NCBI RefSeq assembly: GCF_009834025.1
Contig: NZ_CP047156.1
Span: forward strand, 3,370,067-3,434,066
DNA length: 64,000 nt
Reading direction: 5' to 3'
From: Epidermidibacterium keratini
GTDB taxonomy: Bacteria; Actinomycetota; Actinomycetes; Mycobacteriales; Antricoccaceae
The notes beneath the pieces are model-generated. The model was not told the origin of the DNA. It did no database searches and saw only the letters and a list, made by a program, of their open reading frames with translations. Positions within the stretch are counted from its first letter, which is position 1, and each line of letters starts with the position of its first letter. The position numbers were made by a program, and so were the translations under genes. Below are positions 1 to 8,240 of the stretch, one piece after another.

Positions 1-149
1 TCTCGCTCATCTGCGTGCCGATCAGCTACCAGCTGGCGTTCAAAGCGCAGCTGGAGTGGGTCGGCGTACCGCTGCTGGCCTGCTCGATCGCCGTACTCGT
101 CCTGCTGTTCAGTGAGGACGTGCGGGAGGCTTACGGCCGCGACGTCTGA
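1..149 (+). CDS. C-terminus of an integral membrane protein (5' end outside window)
   Basis: The reading frame is open from the left edge and stops with TGA at 147-149. The visible 48 residues contain a hydrophobic segment (GVPLLACSIAVLVLLF) that looks like a final membrane helix, followed by a short charged tail ending GRDV. The family cannot be recognised from this fragment. Its stop lies inside the 3' end of the convergent acetyltransferase gene, so the two genes overlap tail to tail by about 19 bases. Confidence 0.6.
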   Translation, partial: SLICVPISYQLAFKAQLEWVGVPLLACSIAVLVLLFSEDVREAYGRDV

Positions 150-658
150 GCGTCGGCCGCGAAGTCGTCAAGAGCCTTGCCGGTGAGGCGCATCGTGTCC
201 CACTCATCCATGGCCACCGCACCGATAGCGCGGTAGAAGTCGATCGAGGGCGTGTTCCACTTGAGCACTGACCACTCCACACGGCCGAGCCCGTTAGCGG
301 CGGCGATCTTGGCGAGCGACTGCAGAAGCGCCTTGCCCAGCCCGGTGCCGCGCTCGGATTCGGAGACGAAGAGGTCTTCGAGGTAGATGCCGTGGATGCC
401 AAGCCAGGTGGAGAAGTTCAGGAACCAGATGGCGCACCCGACGATCTCGCCGCCAGGCTCGCGCTCGGCGACCAGCGCGTAGACGGCCGGCTGCTCGCCG
501 AAGAGCGACGTGTGCAGCTGCTGCTCGGTGGCCAGCGCCTCGTGCTCAGCCCGCTCGTAGCGGGCGAGCTCGCGAACCAGCTCGATGAGTCGGGGGACGT
601 CCTGCGGTCTCGCGCGTCGGATCCGAGGGTCGAGGGTGTCCGGGATGCTGACGTGCAC
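131..658 (-). CDS. GNAT family N-acetyltransferase (diamine/thialysine-type)
   Basis: A 175-residue single-domain GNAT protein. It carries the beta4/motif A region LEDLFVSESERGTGLGKALL, with the acetyl-CoA pyrophosphate loop R-G-T-G-L-G, and the motif B segment WNTPSIDFYRAIGA. This layout resembles spermidine/spermine and thialysine acetyltransferases (established family resemblance). The substrate cannot be told from sequence. Length is normal for the family. The gene is separated by only 2 bases from the pssA stop upstream and probably belongs to the same minus-strand transcript as psd-pssA. It overlaps the convergent gene at its 3' end. Confidence 0.85.
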   Translation of the reverse strand: MHVSIPDTLDPRIRRARPQDVPRLIELVRELARYERAEHEALATEQQLHTSLFGEQPAVYALVAEREPGGEIVGCAIWFLNFSTWLGIHGIYLEDLFVSESERGTGLGKALLQSLAKIAAANGLGRVEWSVLKWNTPSIDFYRAIGAVAMDEWDTMRLTGKALDDFAADAQTSRP

Positions 659-660
659 CG

Positions 661-1680
661 TTAGCGCTCCTGCGAGGTCGGGCGTGCGGGCTGATGGTCG
701 GTGTCGTGCTCGGGTTCGTCGTCCTCGTCATCATCGTCGTCCTCGTCGGCGACCTGGAAGAACACCGACGGCTGCTTATGACGCGGTGGGGCCACGGTGT
801 GCGCGCCGAAGACGCGGCGCCTAATCGGTGCCGTCGCCCAGCCGACCGGCGCGACGAGCACGTAGCCGAAGGCCATGATGGCGCCGGTGATCGCTGGAAT
901 AATGGCAAACCCGATGATGGCAAGCACGATTGCGCCGGCGGTGACGTAGACGCCTTTACCTTTCGGGCTCGCGAGCGTCCGGAATGACAGGAACCGGTAC
1001 GAGCTGATCATCAGCAGCGCCGGGATGACGCCGACGCAGAGCGGGAGGGCGACCCACCGGCCCTCGAACGGCGGGTCGAAGAGGAACACCGAGGCGAGTA
1101 CGACGCCCGCGGCCGCCGGACTGGCCAGCCCGATGAAGTAGCGCTTGTCGGCCAGCGGGTCGATGGTGACGTTGAAGCGGGCGAGGCGGAATGCCGCACA
1201 TGCCAACCAGAGCAACGGCACGACCCACGACCACACACCGGTGCCGTTGAAGCCCCACATGTGCAGGAGGACGGCGGGACCGATGCCGAAGGAGATGAGG
1301 TCGGCCAGCGAGTCGAACTGCAAGCCGAACGGGGTGATCGAGCCGACCGCTCGTGCAACGGCGCCGTCGGCGATATCCAACAGGATCGCGACCGCGATGA
1401 GCACGGCGGCCGCGGTGAACTCGCGGTCGAAGGACAGCAACACCGAGATGAAACCGCACATCATGTTGCCCAGCGTGAAAAGGCTCGGCAGCATCGCCTT
1501 GGCGCGCTCGGCGCCCGTCGGCAGCTGGGCGGGGGAGACGACATCGGCGCCGGTGGGCGAAACGAGGCGGATACCCCTGCGTCGGCGCCGGATGGCGTCG
1601 CGGACACGGCCGGTGGGGTACGGCGACTGGTGGGCGGTGGCCTGACCGGGGGTGGGCTGTCCGGTGGATGGCTGGGTCAT
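661..1680 (-). CDS. pssA: CDP-diacylglycerol--serine O-phosphatidyltransferase
   Basis: Makes phosphatidylserine from CDP-diacylglycerol and serine at the membrane. The CDP-alcohol phosphotransferase signature D-x2-D-G-x2-A-R-x8-G-x3-D-x3-D is complete (D102, D105, G106, A109, R110, G119, D123, D127). About seven further hydrophobic helices follow. The N-terminal ~60 residues are polar and Pro/Arg-rich, and the C-terminus ends in a very acidic run of Asp/Glu, so the protein (339 aa) is longer than minimal family members. Its ATG shares a base with the psd stop (TAATG on the minus strand), which implies translational coupling: the product of pssA is the substrate of Psd. Confidence 0.95.
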   Translation of the reverse strand: MTQPSTGQPTPGQATAHQSPYPTGRVRDAIRRRRRGIRLVSPTGADVVSPAQLPTGAERAKAMLPSLFTLGNMMCGFISVLLSFDREFTAAAVLIAVAILLDIADGAVARAVGSITPFGLQFDSLADLISFGIGPAVLLHMWGFNGTGVWSWVVPLLWLACAAFRLARFNVTIDPLADKRYFIGLASPAAAGVVLASVFLFDPPFEGRWVALPLCVGVIPALLMISSYRFLSFRTLASPKGKGVYVTAGAIVLAIIGFAIIPAITGAIMAFGYVLVAPVGWATAPIRRRVFGAHTVAPPRHKQPSVFFQVADEDDDDDEDDEPEHDTDHQPARPTSQER

Positions 1681-2357
1681 TAGCTCGTGCGATCGCTCAC
1701 GATGGGCCAGCGCGCGAGGGTCGACTCGCCGGCGATGACCCGGTCGCCCTTGGACACCAGCAGCGGCACGCCTGGTGGGATGAAGACGTCCATCCGCGAG
1801 CCGAACTTCATCAGCCCGATTCGCTGACCGGTCGTGATCTGCTCGCCGATCTCGACGCGGGTCACGACGCGTCGGGCTAGCAGCCCGACGATCTGGCGGA
1901 AGATAACGGTGCGGCGCTCACCGGCGACGTCGCGGGTGACAGTGATCTCGGTGCGCTCGTTGTCTGTGGCGCTGTGGTCACTGAACGCGGCGAGGTACTT
2001 ACCCGGCGTGTAGGTCAGCTTCGTGATCGTCCCGCCGTACGGCGCCCGGTTGATGTGCACATCCAGCAGCGACAGGAAGATGCTCACCTGCTGCCAGTCA
2101 CCCTCGGGAGACACGTCGCGCTGGGCGGGGCCGGCGTGCATGACTTTTCCATCGGCCGGCGCGAGCACGAGGTCGGGATCGATCGTGCCGACATCGTCGG
2201 GGAACCGGTCGGGATCGCGAAAGAACGCCGTGACAGCGGCGCTGAACGCACCGAGGCCGGTGGCGAGTCGACGCCTACCGGCGAGCCAGGCAGCGAGGGC
2301 GGGGAGCGCGGTCAGCGCGGTGAATGGAGCGGCGTCCTTGTCGATCTTCACACTCAA
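1680..2357 (-). CDS. psd: Phosphatidylserine decarboxylase proenzyme
   Basis: Converts phosphatidylserine to phosphatidylethanolamine. The proenzyme self-cleaves at the FGS motif (G186-S187 in 'MKFGSRMDVFIPPG'), with Ser becoming the pyruvoyl group; these are family facts and the motif is visible. The 225-residue length fits the short PSD type common in actinobacteria. Start choice is uncertain: TTG at 2355-2357 gives MSVKID, while GTG two codons later (2349-2351) has the better-spaced AGAAG upstream. Forms an operon with pssA through a one-base stop/start overlap. The N-terminal hydrophobic stretch suggests membrane association. Confidence 0.93.
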   Translation of the reverse strand: MSVKIDKDAAPFTALTALPALAAWLAGRRRLATGLGAFSAAVTAFFRDPDRFPDDVGTIDPDLVLAPADGKVMHAGPAQRDVSPEGDWQQVSIFLSLLDVHINRAPYGGTITKLTYTPGKYLAAFSDHSATDNERTEITVTRDVAGERRTVIFRQIVGLLARRVVTRVEIGEQITTGQRIGLMKFGSRMDVFIPPGVPLLVSKGDRVIAGESTLARWPIVSDRTS

Positions 2358-2437
2358 GGGCTTCTGTGTCGGGAATGTGGAGCCCGCAGGCAGGAACTAA
2401 GTTCTGCTGACGGTTACTTCAGGGTACCGGCGCAGCG

Positions 2438-3037
2438 TTAGGACGGTTGGTTCCACCGGCGTACGACACGCTGGTCACGATCCTCACCGAGTACGCCGAA
2501 CGAGCCGGCGTCCAGGATGAACATGCGTCCATCGGCGGGGGCGAGCCCAAGCCAGGTCGCGACGAGCACGCGGGAGAAGTGGCCGTGGGAGAACACGACG
2601 ACGTTGTTGCCGGCTTCGAGATCCGGCAGCACGGTCGCGATGACGTGCCCGGCGCGGGCCGCGACGTCGGTGATCAGCTCGCCGCCCTCGGGCGTGCCGG
2701 TCCAGATCGACCAGCCTGGGCGGTCTTGCTGGATCTCGCTGCGGGTGCGGCCTTCGTAGTCGCCGTAGTTCCACTCGGTCAGCTCCGGCACGATCTCCGG
2801 ATCGGCAAAACCGGCAAGCTCCGCGGTGCGACGCGCTCGCTCGAGCGGGCTCGACAGTGCTCGCGTCGGGCTGAACTGCGCCAGTAGCGGGGCTAGTCCG
2901 CGCGCCTGCGCCTCACCCTCCGGCAGCAGCGGAAGGTCGGTGAAGGACGTGTGCTGGCCCGACCGCGACCACTCGGTCTGCCCGTGCCGTGCGACCAGCA
3001 GCGATCCGAAGTCGGGGGTATCAGCGGCATTCGACAT
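2438..3037 (-). CDS. Histidine phosphatase family protein (phosphoglycerate mutase-like)
   Basis: A 199-residue member of the histidine phosphatase superfamily. The catalytic motif is LLVARHGQTEWS near the N-terminus. The second catalytic His is in VVFSHGHFSRVL, with the conserved Glu in LTEWNYGDYEG. Start chosen at ATG 3035-3037 because AAGGAG lies about 6 bases upstream; a longer frame further 5' has no such signal. The substrate is unknown: actinobacterial homologues include acid phosphatases and glucosyl-3-phosphoglycerate phosphatases (inference). Divergent from the aminotransferase gene, with about 70 bases between starts. Confidence 0.88.
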   Translation of the reverse strand: MSNAADTPDFGSLLVARHGQTEWSRSGQHTSFTDLPLLPEGEAQARGLAPLLAQFSPTRALSSPLERARRTAELAGFADPEIVPELTEWNYGDYEGRTRSEIQQDRPGWSIWTGTPEGGELITDVAARAGHVIATVLPDLEAGNNVVVFSHGHFSRVLVATWLGLAPADGRMFILDAGSFGVLGEDRDQRVVRRWNQPS

Positions 3038-3110
3038 GCAGACTCCTTGGCAACGAGGGGCGTGTGGGTGCGGCAGGGCGAGAATATCGCTGGCCGGTAG
3101 ATTGCCCGGC

Positions 3111-4160
3111 ATGAGCACGGTTGCGCAGGTCCAGCGGGAGTTCCGATCCGACAAGGTCTATCTCAACACGGCCTCCATCGGGTTGCCGCCGAGCCGGACG
3201 GTCGAGGCGGTAGCGACCGCGATCGACCGCTGGGGACGGGGTGCCGACAACGCGACCGCCTTCGACGATGCGATCGCCCGGTCCCGGGCGCAGTACGCCG
3301 AGCTGGTCGGCGTACCCGAGCAAAGCGTCGCAATCGGCTCGCAGGCCTCAGTAATGGCAGGGATAGTTGCCGCCGACGTGCCGGCTGGCGGTGAGGTGCT
3401 GTTGGCCTCGGGCGACTTCACGAGCGTGATGTTTCCGTTCCTGGCGCAACAAGAGCGCGGAGTCACTGTCCGCGACGTGCCGCTCGATGCGCTCGCAGGC
3501 AACATCTCGGCGAGGACGACTGTGGTTGCGGTGTCGGCTGTCCAGTCCGTAGACGGCGCGATCGCCGACCTGGATGTGATCGAGAGCGTCGCACGAGAGC
3601 ACGGCACGCAGGTGCTGGTGGACGTGACGCAGGCGGCCGGCTGGCTGGACTTCGACGCGTCGCGATTCGACTACACAATCTGCTCGGCCTATAAGTGGCT
3701 GATGGCTCCGCGGGGTGCCGCGTTCTTGACGATGCGTGACGAGCACGTCGGTCGGCCGGTTGCGCATGGCGCTAGCTGGTTCGGCGGTGAGGACGTCTGG
3801 GATTCCATCTATGGCGCGCCTTTACGACTCGCCTCGACCGCGCGTCGGTACGACGCGTCGCCGGTGTGGCATAGCTGGGTGGGGCTGGACCAGTCGCTCG
3901 CGCTGCTGCGCGAAGTTGGCGTCGATGCCATCGGTGAGCATTCGGTCGGGCTGGCTAACGCATTTCGTGCGCGAGTTGGCCTAGCGCCAAGCGACTCGGC
4001 GATCGTGAGTGTGCCGGTGCGCGACGGGGCGGCGGACGCGCTCGCGCAGTCCGAGCTGCAGGCTGCCATGCGTGCCGGTCGGCTGCGTCTCTCGTTCTAC
4101 CTCTACAACACCGAGGAGGACGTTGAGCGTGCTCTCGAGATCCTGCGCCCCTATCTCTAG
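3111..4160 (+). CDS. Class V aminotransferase (PLP-dependent)
   Basis: A 349-residue fold-type I PLP enzyme of the cysteine desulfurase/isopenicillin-N-epimerase group. The likely PLP lysine is K195 in 'CSAYKWLMAP' and the cofactor-contacting Asp is D171 in 'LVDVTQAAG'. A hallmark N-terminal segment 'VYLNTASIGLPP' is present. Start set at ATG 3111, where the homologous N-terminus begins; the frame upstream is open but antisense to the phosphatase gene. The specific reaction cannot be assigned. The stop overlaps the convergent MBL gene by 4 bases. Confidence 0.87.
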   Translation: MSTVAQVQREFRSDKVYLNTASIGLPPSRTVEAVATAIDRWGRGADNATAFDDAIARSRAQYAELVGVPEQSVAIGSQASVMAGIVAADVPAGGEVLLASGDFTSVMFPFLAQQERGVTVRDVPLDALAGNISARTTVVAVSAVQSVDGAIADLDVIESVAREHGTQVLVDVTQAAGWLDFDASRFDYTICSAYKWLMAPRGAAFLTMRDEHVGRPVAHGASWFGGEDVWDSIYGAPLRLASTARRYDASPVWHSWVGLDQSLALLREVGVDAIGEHSVGLANAFRARVGLAPSDSAIVSVPVRDGAADALAQSELQAAMRAGRLRLSFYLYNTEEDVERALEILRPYL

Positions 4161-5110
4161 GCCAGGCAGGTCAGCGGTCGCCCACCGTTGTAGGTGATCA
4201 TGTCCGAGATCGCTGCCATAGCGTCGATCTCGGCTCCAGGCTCGGCACCGGCAAGTTCGGCGTACGCCCGATGCAGGTTGCCGACGATCCGCTCGGAGTC
4301 CGACAGCTCGGCAAACTCACCGAGGTCGGTGCGCTGTGCCAGCTCAAGGGGCGGGATGCCGGCGGCGTAACCCTCACGCGACAGCTCGTCGACAAACCGC
4401 AGATAGGCCAGTACGTCGTCGATGACGGCGGGTGAGCTCACCGGGCCGTGGCCCGGGACCAGGGTCTCGATGTCGTAGTCCTTAAGCCGGCCAACGACCT
4501 CGATGGCGCCAGTGACCGAACCCATCAGCAAAAATGGCGTGCCCTCGGCGAAGATCAGGTCGCCCGCGAACATCAGCCGGCGTTCGGGCAGCCAGATGAT
4601 CGAGTCGTTCGTCGTGTGCGCCGGTACGCCGAAGTGCCGCACTTCGCACTTCAGGTCGTCGACCCAAACGTCAACTCCCTCGGTATAGGTCAAAAATGGG
4701 GGAGCAGGCTCGATGTCGCCCCACTCCGGACCCGGACCGTCGGGGTCCTTCCAGATGCCGGCCTGCTGCAGGCGCTGGATGCCGGCTTTGCCGTCGGCGA
4801 TGATCTGCTCGCGGCATTTCTCGTGAGCGACGATCGTGGCGGTCTCGAACAGGAAGTTGCCGTTGGTGTGGTCGCCGTGGTGGTGGGTGTTGATCAGTGT
4901 CGTGACGGGCCGGCCGTTTAGCTGGGCGAGCTCGCCGAAGAAGTGTTGGTTGCGCCGCACCGTTGATGTTGAGTCGATGACGACCGTGTGGCGGCTGCCG
5001 ATGAGCACGCCCATGTTGTTGATCCACCAGCTCCCATCGGGCTGGATGTAGGCGTAGATGCCGTCACTGACGGCTTCCAAGCGGGGCGGTGCGGGCTTGA
5101 GCTCGGTCAT
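4157..5110 (-). CDS. MBL-fold metallo-hydrolase
   Basis: A 317-residue metallo-beta-lactamase-fold hydrolase with the metal motif T-H-H-H-G-D-H (H76, H78, D80, H81) and later ligands in 'GVPAHTTNDS', 'FAGDLIF' and 'VPGHGP'. The arrangement is that of the quinoprotein-relay/MBL group of hydrolases; the substrate is unknown. ATG at 5108-5110 is preceded by AAGGAGG. It starts 16 bases after the FAH-family gene, so the two form an operon and may act in one catabolic route, such as ring-cleavage product hydrolysis (inference). It overlaps the convergent aminotransferase by 4 bases. Confidence 0.88.
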   Translation of the reverse strand: MTELKPAPPRLEAVSDGIYAYIQPDGSWWINNMGVLIGSRHTVVIDSTSTVRRNQHFFGELAQLNGRPVTTLINTHHHGDHTNGNFLFETATIVAHEKCREQIIADGKAGIQRLQQAGIWKDPDGPGPEWGDIEPAPPFLTYTEGVDVWVDDLKCEVRHFGVPAHTTNDSIIWLPERRLMFAGDLIFAEGTPFLLMGSVTGAIEVVGRLKDYDIETLVPGHGPVSSPAVIDDVLAYLRFVDELSREGYAAGIPPLELAQRTDLGEFAELSDSERIVGNLHRAYAELAGAEPGAEIDAMAAISDMITYNGGRPLTCLA

Positions 5111-5126
5111 AATCGCGCGATCCTCC

Positions 5127-6044
5127 TTAGTACCCACTGCTGAGCGGATGGCGCGGCAGCGGCTCGGCCACCGTGATGTCGAGACGGCCGATCGGACCGG
5201 CCTCGAAGGTGACGACATCGCCGGGGCTCAGCCAGCCGGGGAAGTTGTCTCGGTCAATGCGGTAGTGCTCTAGCAGGCAGCCACGGCCCACCGTGCCCGA
5301 GCCCAGCACGTCGCCGGTCTGCAGCGTCGTACCGCGCGAGGTGTAGGCGACGACGTCATCGAACGTCCAGTTGATACTCGACCAGTTGCCGGCGCTAAGC
5401 GGCTTACCGTTGATCGCCACGGTCATCGGCACGTCGAAGCCCTTGTCCGTGCGCAGTGGTTCGAGCTCATCGGCAGTGACCAGGACGGGGCCGAGAGTAG
5501 TGGCGGAGTCCTTGCCCTTCGCGGGCCCGAGCCGCAGCGACATCTCGCGGCCCTGCAGATCCCTTGCGCTCCAATCGATGTACATCGTGTAGCCGATGAT
5601 GTGATCGCCTGCGTCGCTCGGGGCGATGTTGGTGCCGGGCTTGCCGATGACCGCGGCGACCTCCAGCTCATAGTCGAAGTTCTCCGAACCGGGGGAGATG
5701 CGGACCTCGTCCGCTGGTCCGTGCACGGCCGCGGCGTTGGAGATGTAGAACGTCGGAAACATCTTGTGGTCGTCGGCGACCTCGCCGAGGCCGTTCTGGA
5801 TGTGCTCGTGGAAGCACATCGAGTCGCGCATCTGCGGCGGACGCACCGGAGCCTCCAGCCGCACATCGTCGAGCGCGACGTACTCGCCCGCCGATACCGC
5901 TTGCTCACCGCGCTGCAGGACAGCGTCGAGCCCGTCGCCAATGACATCGAGCAACGTTTCGGCGCCGTCGATCGGATATACCCGATCCTCCTGAACTACG
6001 CCGGCACGGGTTGTTCCGTCGTGGGAATACGTCACGAGCTTCAT
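5127..6044 (-). CDS. Fumarylacetoacetate hydrolase (FAH) family protein
   Basis: A 305-residue FAH-family enzyme. The metal-binding carboxylates are in 'FDYELEVAAVIGKPG' (E-x-E pattern) and 'MYIDWSARDLQGREM'. C-terminal family features 'GDVLGSGTVGRGC' and 'LSPGDVVTFEAGPIG' are present. FAH-family members hydrolyse C-C bonds of fumarylacetoacetate or decarboxylate/hydrate related oxo-acids; which applies here is not visible. First gene of a two-gene unit with the MBL hydrolase. A strongly paired stem-loop lies just upstream at 6091-6116. Confidence 0.9.
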   Translation of the reverse strand: MKLVTYSHDGTTRAGVVQEDRVYPIDGAETLLDVIGDGLDAVLQRGEQAVSAGEYVALDDVRLEAPVRPPQMRDSMCFHEHIQNGLGEVADDHKMFPTFYISNAAAVHGPADEVRISPGSENFDYELEVAAVIGKPGTNIAPSDAGDHIIGYTMYIDWSARDLQGREMSLRLGPAKGKDSATTLGPVLVTADELEPLRTDKGFDVPMTVAINGKPLSAGNWSSINWTFDDVVAYTSRGTTLQTGDVLGSGTVGRGCLLEHYRIDRDNFPGWLSPGDVVTFEAGPIGRLDITVAEPLPRHPLSSGY

Positions 6045-6090
6045 GTCGTCACCTTAGCCCGCAGCCCAAGCCCACTTCGGTGATTGAGCA

Positions 6091-6116
6091 GGTCCGAGCC
6101 CGCTAGGGCGAGGACC
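6091..6116 (-). terminator. GC-rich stem-loop after the RmlC-like gene
   Basis: GGTCC and GCCC pair with GGGC and GGACC around a GCTA tetraloop, with symmetric GA/GA mismatches between the two helices. An outer pair GGTGATT/AATCACC (6079-6085 with 6126-6132) could extend it. It lies 35 bases beyond the stop at 6151 and before the next minus-strand gene. No U-tract follows, as is common in actinobacterial terminators. Confidence 0.5.
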
Positions 6117-6150
6117 GTCCGTCGAAATCACCTCCGCCGGCCGAACGCGG

Positions 6151-6771
6151 CTAGGAGGGGCGGAGGGCGTTGCGTTCGCGGAGAGTGGCGTACCACTTCT
6201 CGCATTCGGCGTACGACGGAAGTAGGCCTTGCTCCTGTGCCTCGGCGAGTGTCGGTGCCGCAGTGTCCTTGGGGGAGAGCAGCAGTTCCAGATCGCTGGG
6301 GATGGGCAGCTGTAGTGCGGGATCGAGTGGGTTGAGCCCCTTCTCCGCCTGCGGGTTGTAGCCGGCCGAGCACAGATAGATCAGTGACGAGTTGTCCTCG
6401 AGTGCGACGACCGCGTGCCCGATGCCCTCGGCGACGTAGATCGCCCGCCGGCTCTCGGAGTCGAGCTCGACGACGTCAACCTCGCCGAACGTGGGGGAGC
6501 CGTCGCGGATATCGACGACGATGTCCAGGAAGCGACCCTGCGGACAGTAGACGTACTTGGCCTGGCCGGGCGGGACAAGCGCGTAGTGCACGCCGCGCAC
6601 CGTGCCCTTGCGGGACACCGAGTGGTTGGCCTGCACCAGATCCAGGCGGTGGCCGAGCGCCTCTTCGAGGGGTTCGGCGCGGAAGCACTCAAGGAAAACC
6701 CCGCGGTCATCAGGAAAGACCTTCGGGGTGAATTCGAGGATGCCGGGGAATTTCAGCTCACGCACGTCCAT
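6151..6771 (-). CDS. rmlC: dTDP-4-dehydrorhamnose 3,5-epimerase family protein (RmlC-like)
   Basis: A 206-residue cupin of the RmlC family, which epimerises dTDP-4-keto-6-deoxyglucose on the way to dTDP-rhamnose (established). Visible family elements are 'DDRGVFLECFR', the catalytic His in 'GTVRGVHYALVPPGQAKYVYC', and the Tyr/aromatic region 'SSLIYLCSAGYNP'. ATG at 6769-6771 gives the canonical N-terminus (MDVRELKFPGI). It stands alone here without rmlA/B/D, so a role in another deoxysugar route is possible. The divergent malic enzyme lies across a 277-base gap holding a dispersed repeat. Confidence 0.88.
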   Translation of the reverse strand: MDVRELKFPGILEFTPKVFPDDRGVFLECFRAEPLEEALGHRLDLVQANHSVSRKGTVRGVHYALVPPGQAKYVYCPQGRFLDIVVDIRDGSPTFGEVDVVELDSESRRAIYVAEGIGHAVVALEDNSSLIYLCSAGYNPQAEKGLNPLDPALQLPIPSDLELLLSPKDTAAPTLAEAQEQGLLPSYAECEKWYATLRERNALRPS

Positions 6772-6820
6772 GGGTATCAACTTACCGGCCGTGGTGATCG
6801 GGATGCTGTCGGCTCGCGAG

Positions 6821-6904
6821 AGGTCTCGACAGACACTCAGGCCCCTGGGGGCCTTCGTTGCTCGACCACCGAGGACGGGGATTGCTCGACCACCGAGGAT
6901 GGGG
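6821..6904 (+). repeat. Dispersed element, copy 1 (AGGTCTCGACA ... CTCGACCACCGAG)
   Basis: Begins AGGTCTCGACA and, after ~27 bases, has two tandem copies (24-base period) of a unit TTGCTCGACCACCGAGG followed by A-C/T-GGGG. The same head and core recur in the array at 25967-26137. It lies in the 277-base divergent gap between the RmlC-like and malic enzyme genes. CTCG..CGAG makes a small inverted repeat within each unit. Similar CTCGACCACCGAG words occur in intergenic regions of other actinobacteria (recalled, not checked). Confidence 0.75.
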
Positions 6905-7048
6905 CAGTGGCCTGGTGTGCGAGGATTGTGGCCGCGGATCAGCGCAGACGACCTCTGCCGCCGCTTCGTGCTTCGCGTTCGACTGCAACTCGTCCTCACG
7001 CGCCTGCGCATGTGACCGTCAATTTTCGATCCTGTCCAGGAGAGATAC

Positions 7049-8239
7049 GTGAAGTACCCAGAGCCGCCGCCGATCGATCCTGCGCTGCAGCCGATCTTCG
7101 ATGCCCACGACGAGGGCAAGATCTCCGTCGAGCTCAAGGAGCCCATCGCCGGTCGCGAGGACCTCTCGAAGGTCTACACGCCCGGCGTCGCTGAGGTCTG
7201 CACCCGCATCTACGACTACCCGACCGAGAAGCGCAAGTACACAGCCGCGCCACACACCGTCGCGGTGGTCTCCGACGGCACCGCCGTACTCGGTCTCGGC
7301 GACATCGGCCCGGACGCGGCCCTGCCGGTCATGGAAGGCAAGGCCTGCCTTTTCAAGCAGTTCGCCGGGATCGACTCCTACCCGATCGTGCTGAACACGA
7401 AGGATGTCGACGAGATCATCGAGACGGTTAAGGCGATCGCTCCGTCGTTCGGCGGGATCAACCTCGAGGACATCTCGGCACCGCGCTGCTTCGAGATCGA
7501 AGACCGGCTCAAGGAAGAGCTCGACATACCGGTCATGCACGACGACCAGCACGGTACGGCGATCGTCGTTACCGCCGCGCTGCGCAACGCCCGCATGCTG
7601 TCCGGTCGCAAAGACGGCGAGTTGCGGATCGTCATCGCCGGTGCCGGAGCCTCGGGCATCGCCTGCGCGAAGATGCTCTATTCCACCGGCGTCCGCGACA
7701 TCATCCTCACCGACTCCAAGGGCGCGATCGACCCCTCGCGTCACGACCTGACGCCGGTCAAGCAGCAGCTGCTGTCGTGGACCAACCAGGAAGGTGTGCG
7801 CGGCTCGACCGAGGAGATCCTCGCTGGCAAGGACTGCTTCATCGGGCTGTCCGGGGCGACCGTCAGCGAAGAGGCGATCGCCTCGATGAACCACGACCCG
7901 ATCATCTTCGCGCTGTCGAACCCGACGCCGGAGATCCACCCGGAGATCGCGCGCAAGTACGCGACCGTCGTGGCCACCGGGCGCTCGGACTTCCCGAACC
8001 AGATCAACAACGTTCTTGCCTTCCCGGGGATCTTCCGCGGCGCATTCCAAGCTGGCGCCACGCAGATCACCGAGGAGATGAAGATCGCCGCTGCGGTGGC
8101 GATAGCGGACGTCGTTCTCGATGAGATGTCGACCGAGAAGATCCTGCCGGAACCGTTCGACGAGCGGGTCATCCCCGCCGTGACCGAGGCCGTCAAGAAC
8201 GCCTGGCTGACTGGCGATGCCGAGTGGGTCATCCGCTGA
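7049..8239 (+). CDS. NAD(P)-dependent malic enzyme
   Basis: Oxidative decarboxylation of malate to pyruvate. The 396-residue length matches the short malic enzyme without a C-terminal phosphotransacetylase domain. Visible are '[11 protein letters not shown]', '[20 protein letters not shown]', the metal/substrate region '[14 protein letters not shown]' and '[10 protein letters not shown]', and the Rossmann loop '[17 protein letters not shown]'. GTG at 7049-7051 is chosen because AGGAGA lies 5 bases upstream. NAD versus NADP use is not decided by eye. It sits directly before the sugar-lactone oxidase gene, with which it may be co-transcribed. Confidence 0.93.
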   Translation: MKYPEPPPIDPALQPIFDAHDEGKISVELKEPIAGREDLSKVYTPGVAEVCTRIYDYPTEKRKYTAAPHTVAVVSDGTAVLGLGDIGPDAALPVMEGKACLFKQFAGIDSYPIVLNTKDVDEIIETVKAIAPSFGGINLEDISAPRCFEIEDRLKEELDIPVMHDDQHGTAIVVTAALRNARMLSGRKDGELRIVIAGAGASGIACAKMLYSTGVRDIILTDSKGAIDPSRHDLTPVKQQLLSWTNQEGVRGSTEEILAGKDCFIGLSGATVSEEAIASMNHDPIIFALSNPTPEIHPEIARKYATVVATGRSDFPNQINNVLAFPGIFRGAFQAGATQITEEMKIAAAVAIADVVLDEMSTEKILPEPFDERVIPAVTEAVKNAWLTGDAEWVIR

Positions 8240-8240
8240 C

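Noticed and set aside
2826-3110. N-terminal extension of the class V aminotransferase gene
   Set aside because: The in-frame extension is antisense to the histidine phosphatase gene and lacks family similarity; the homologous N-terminus begins at 3111.
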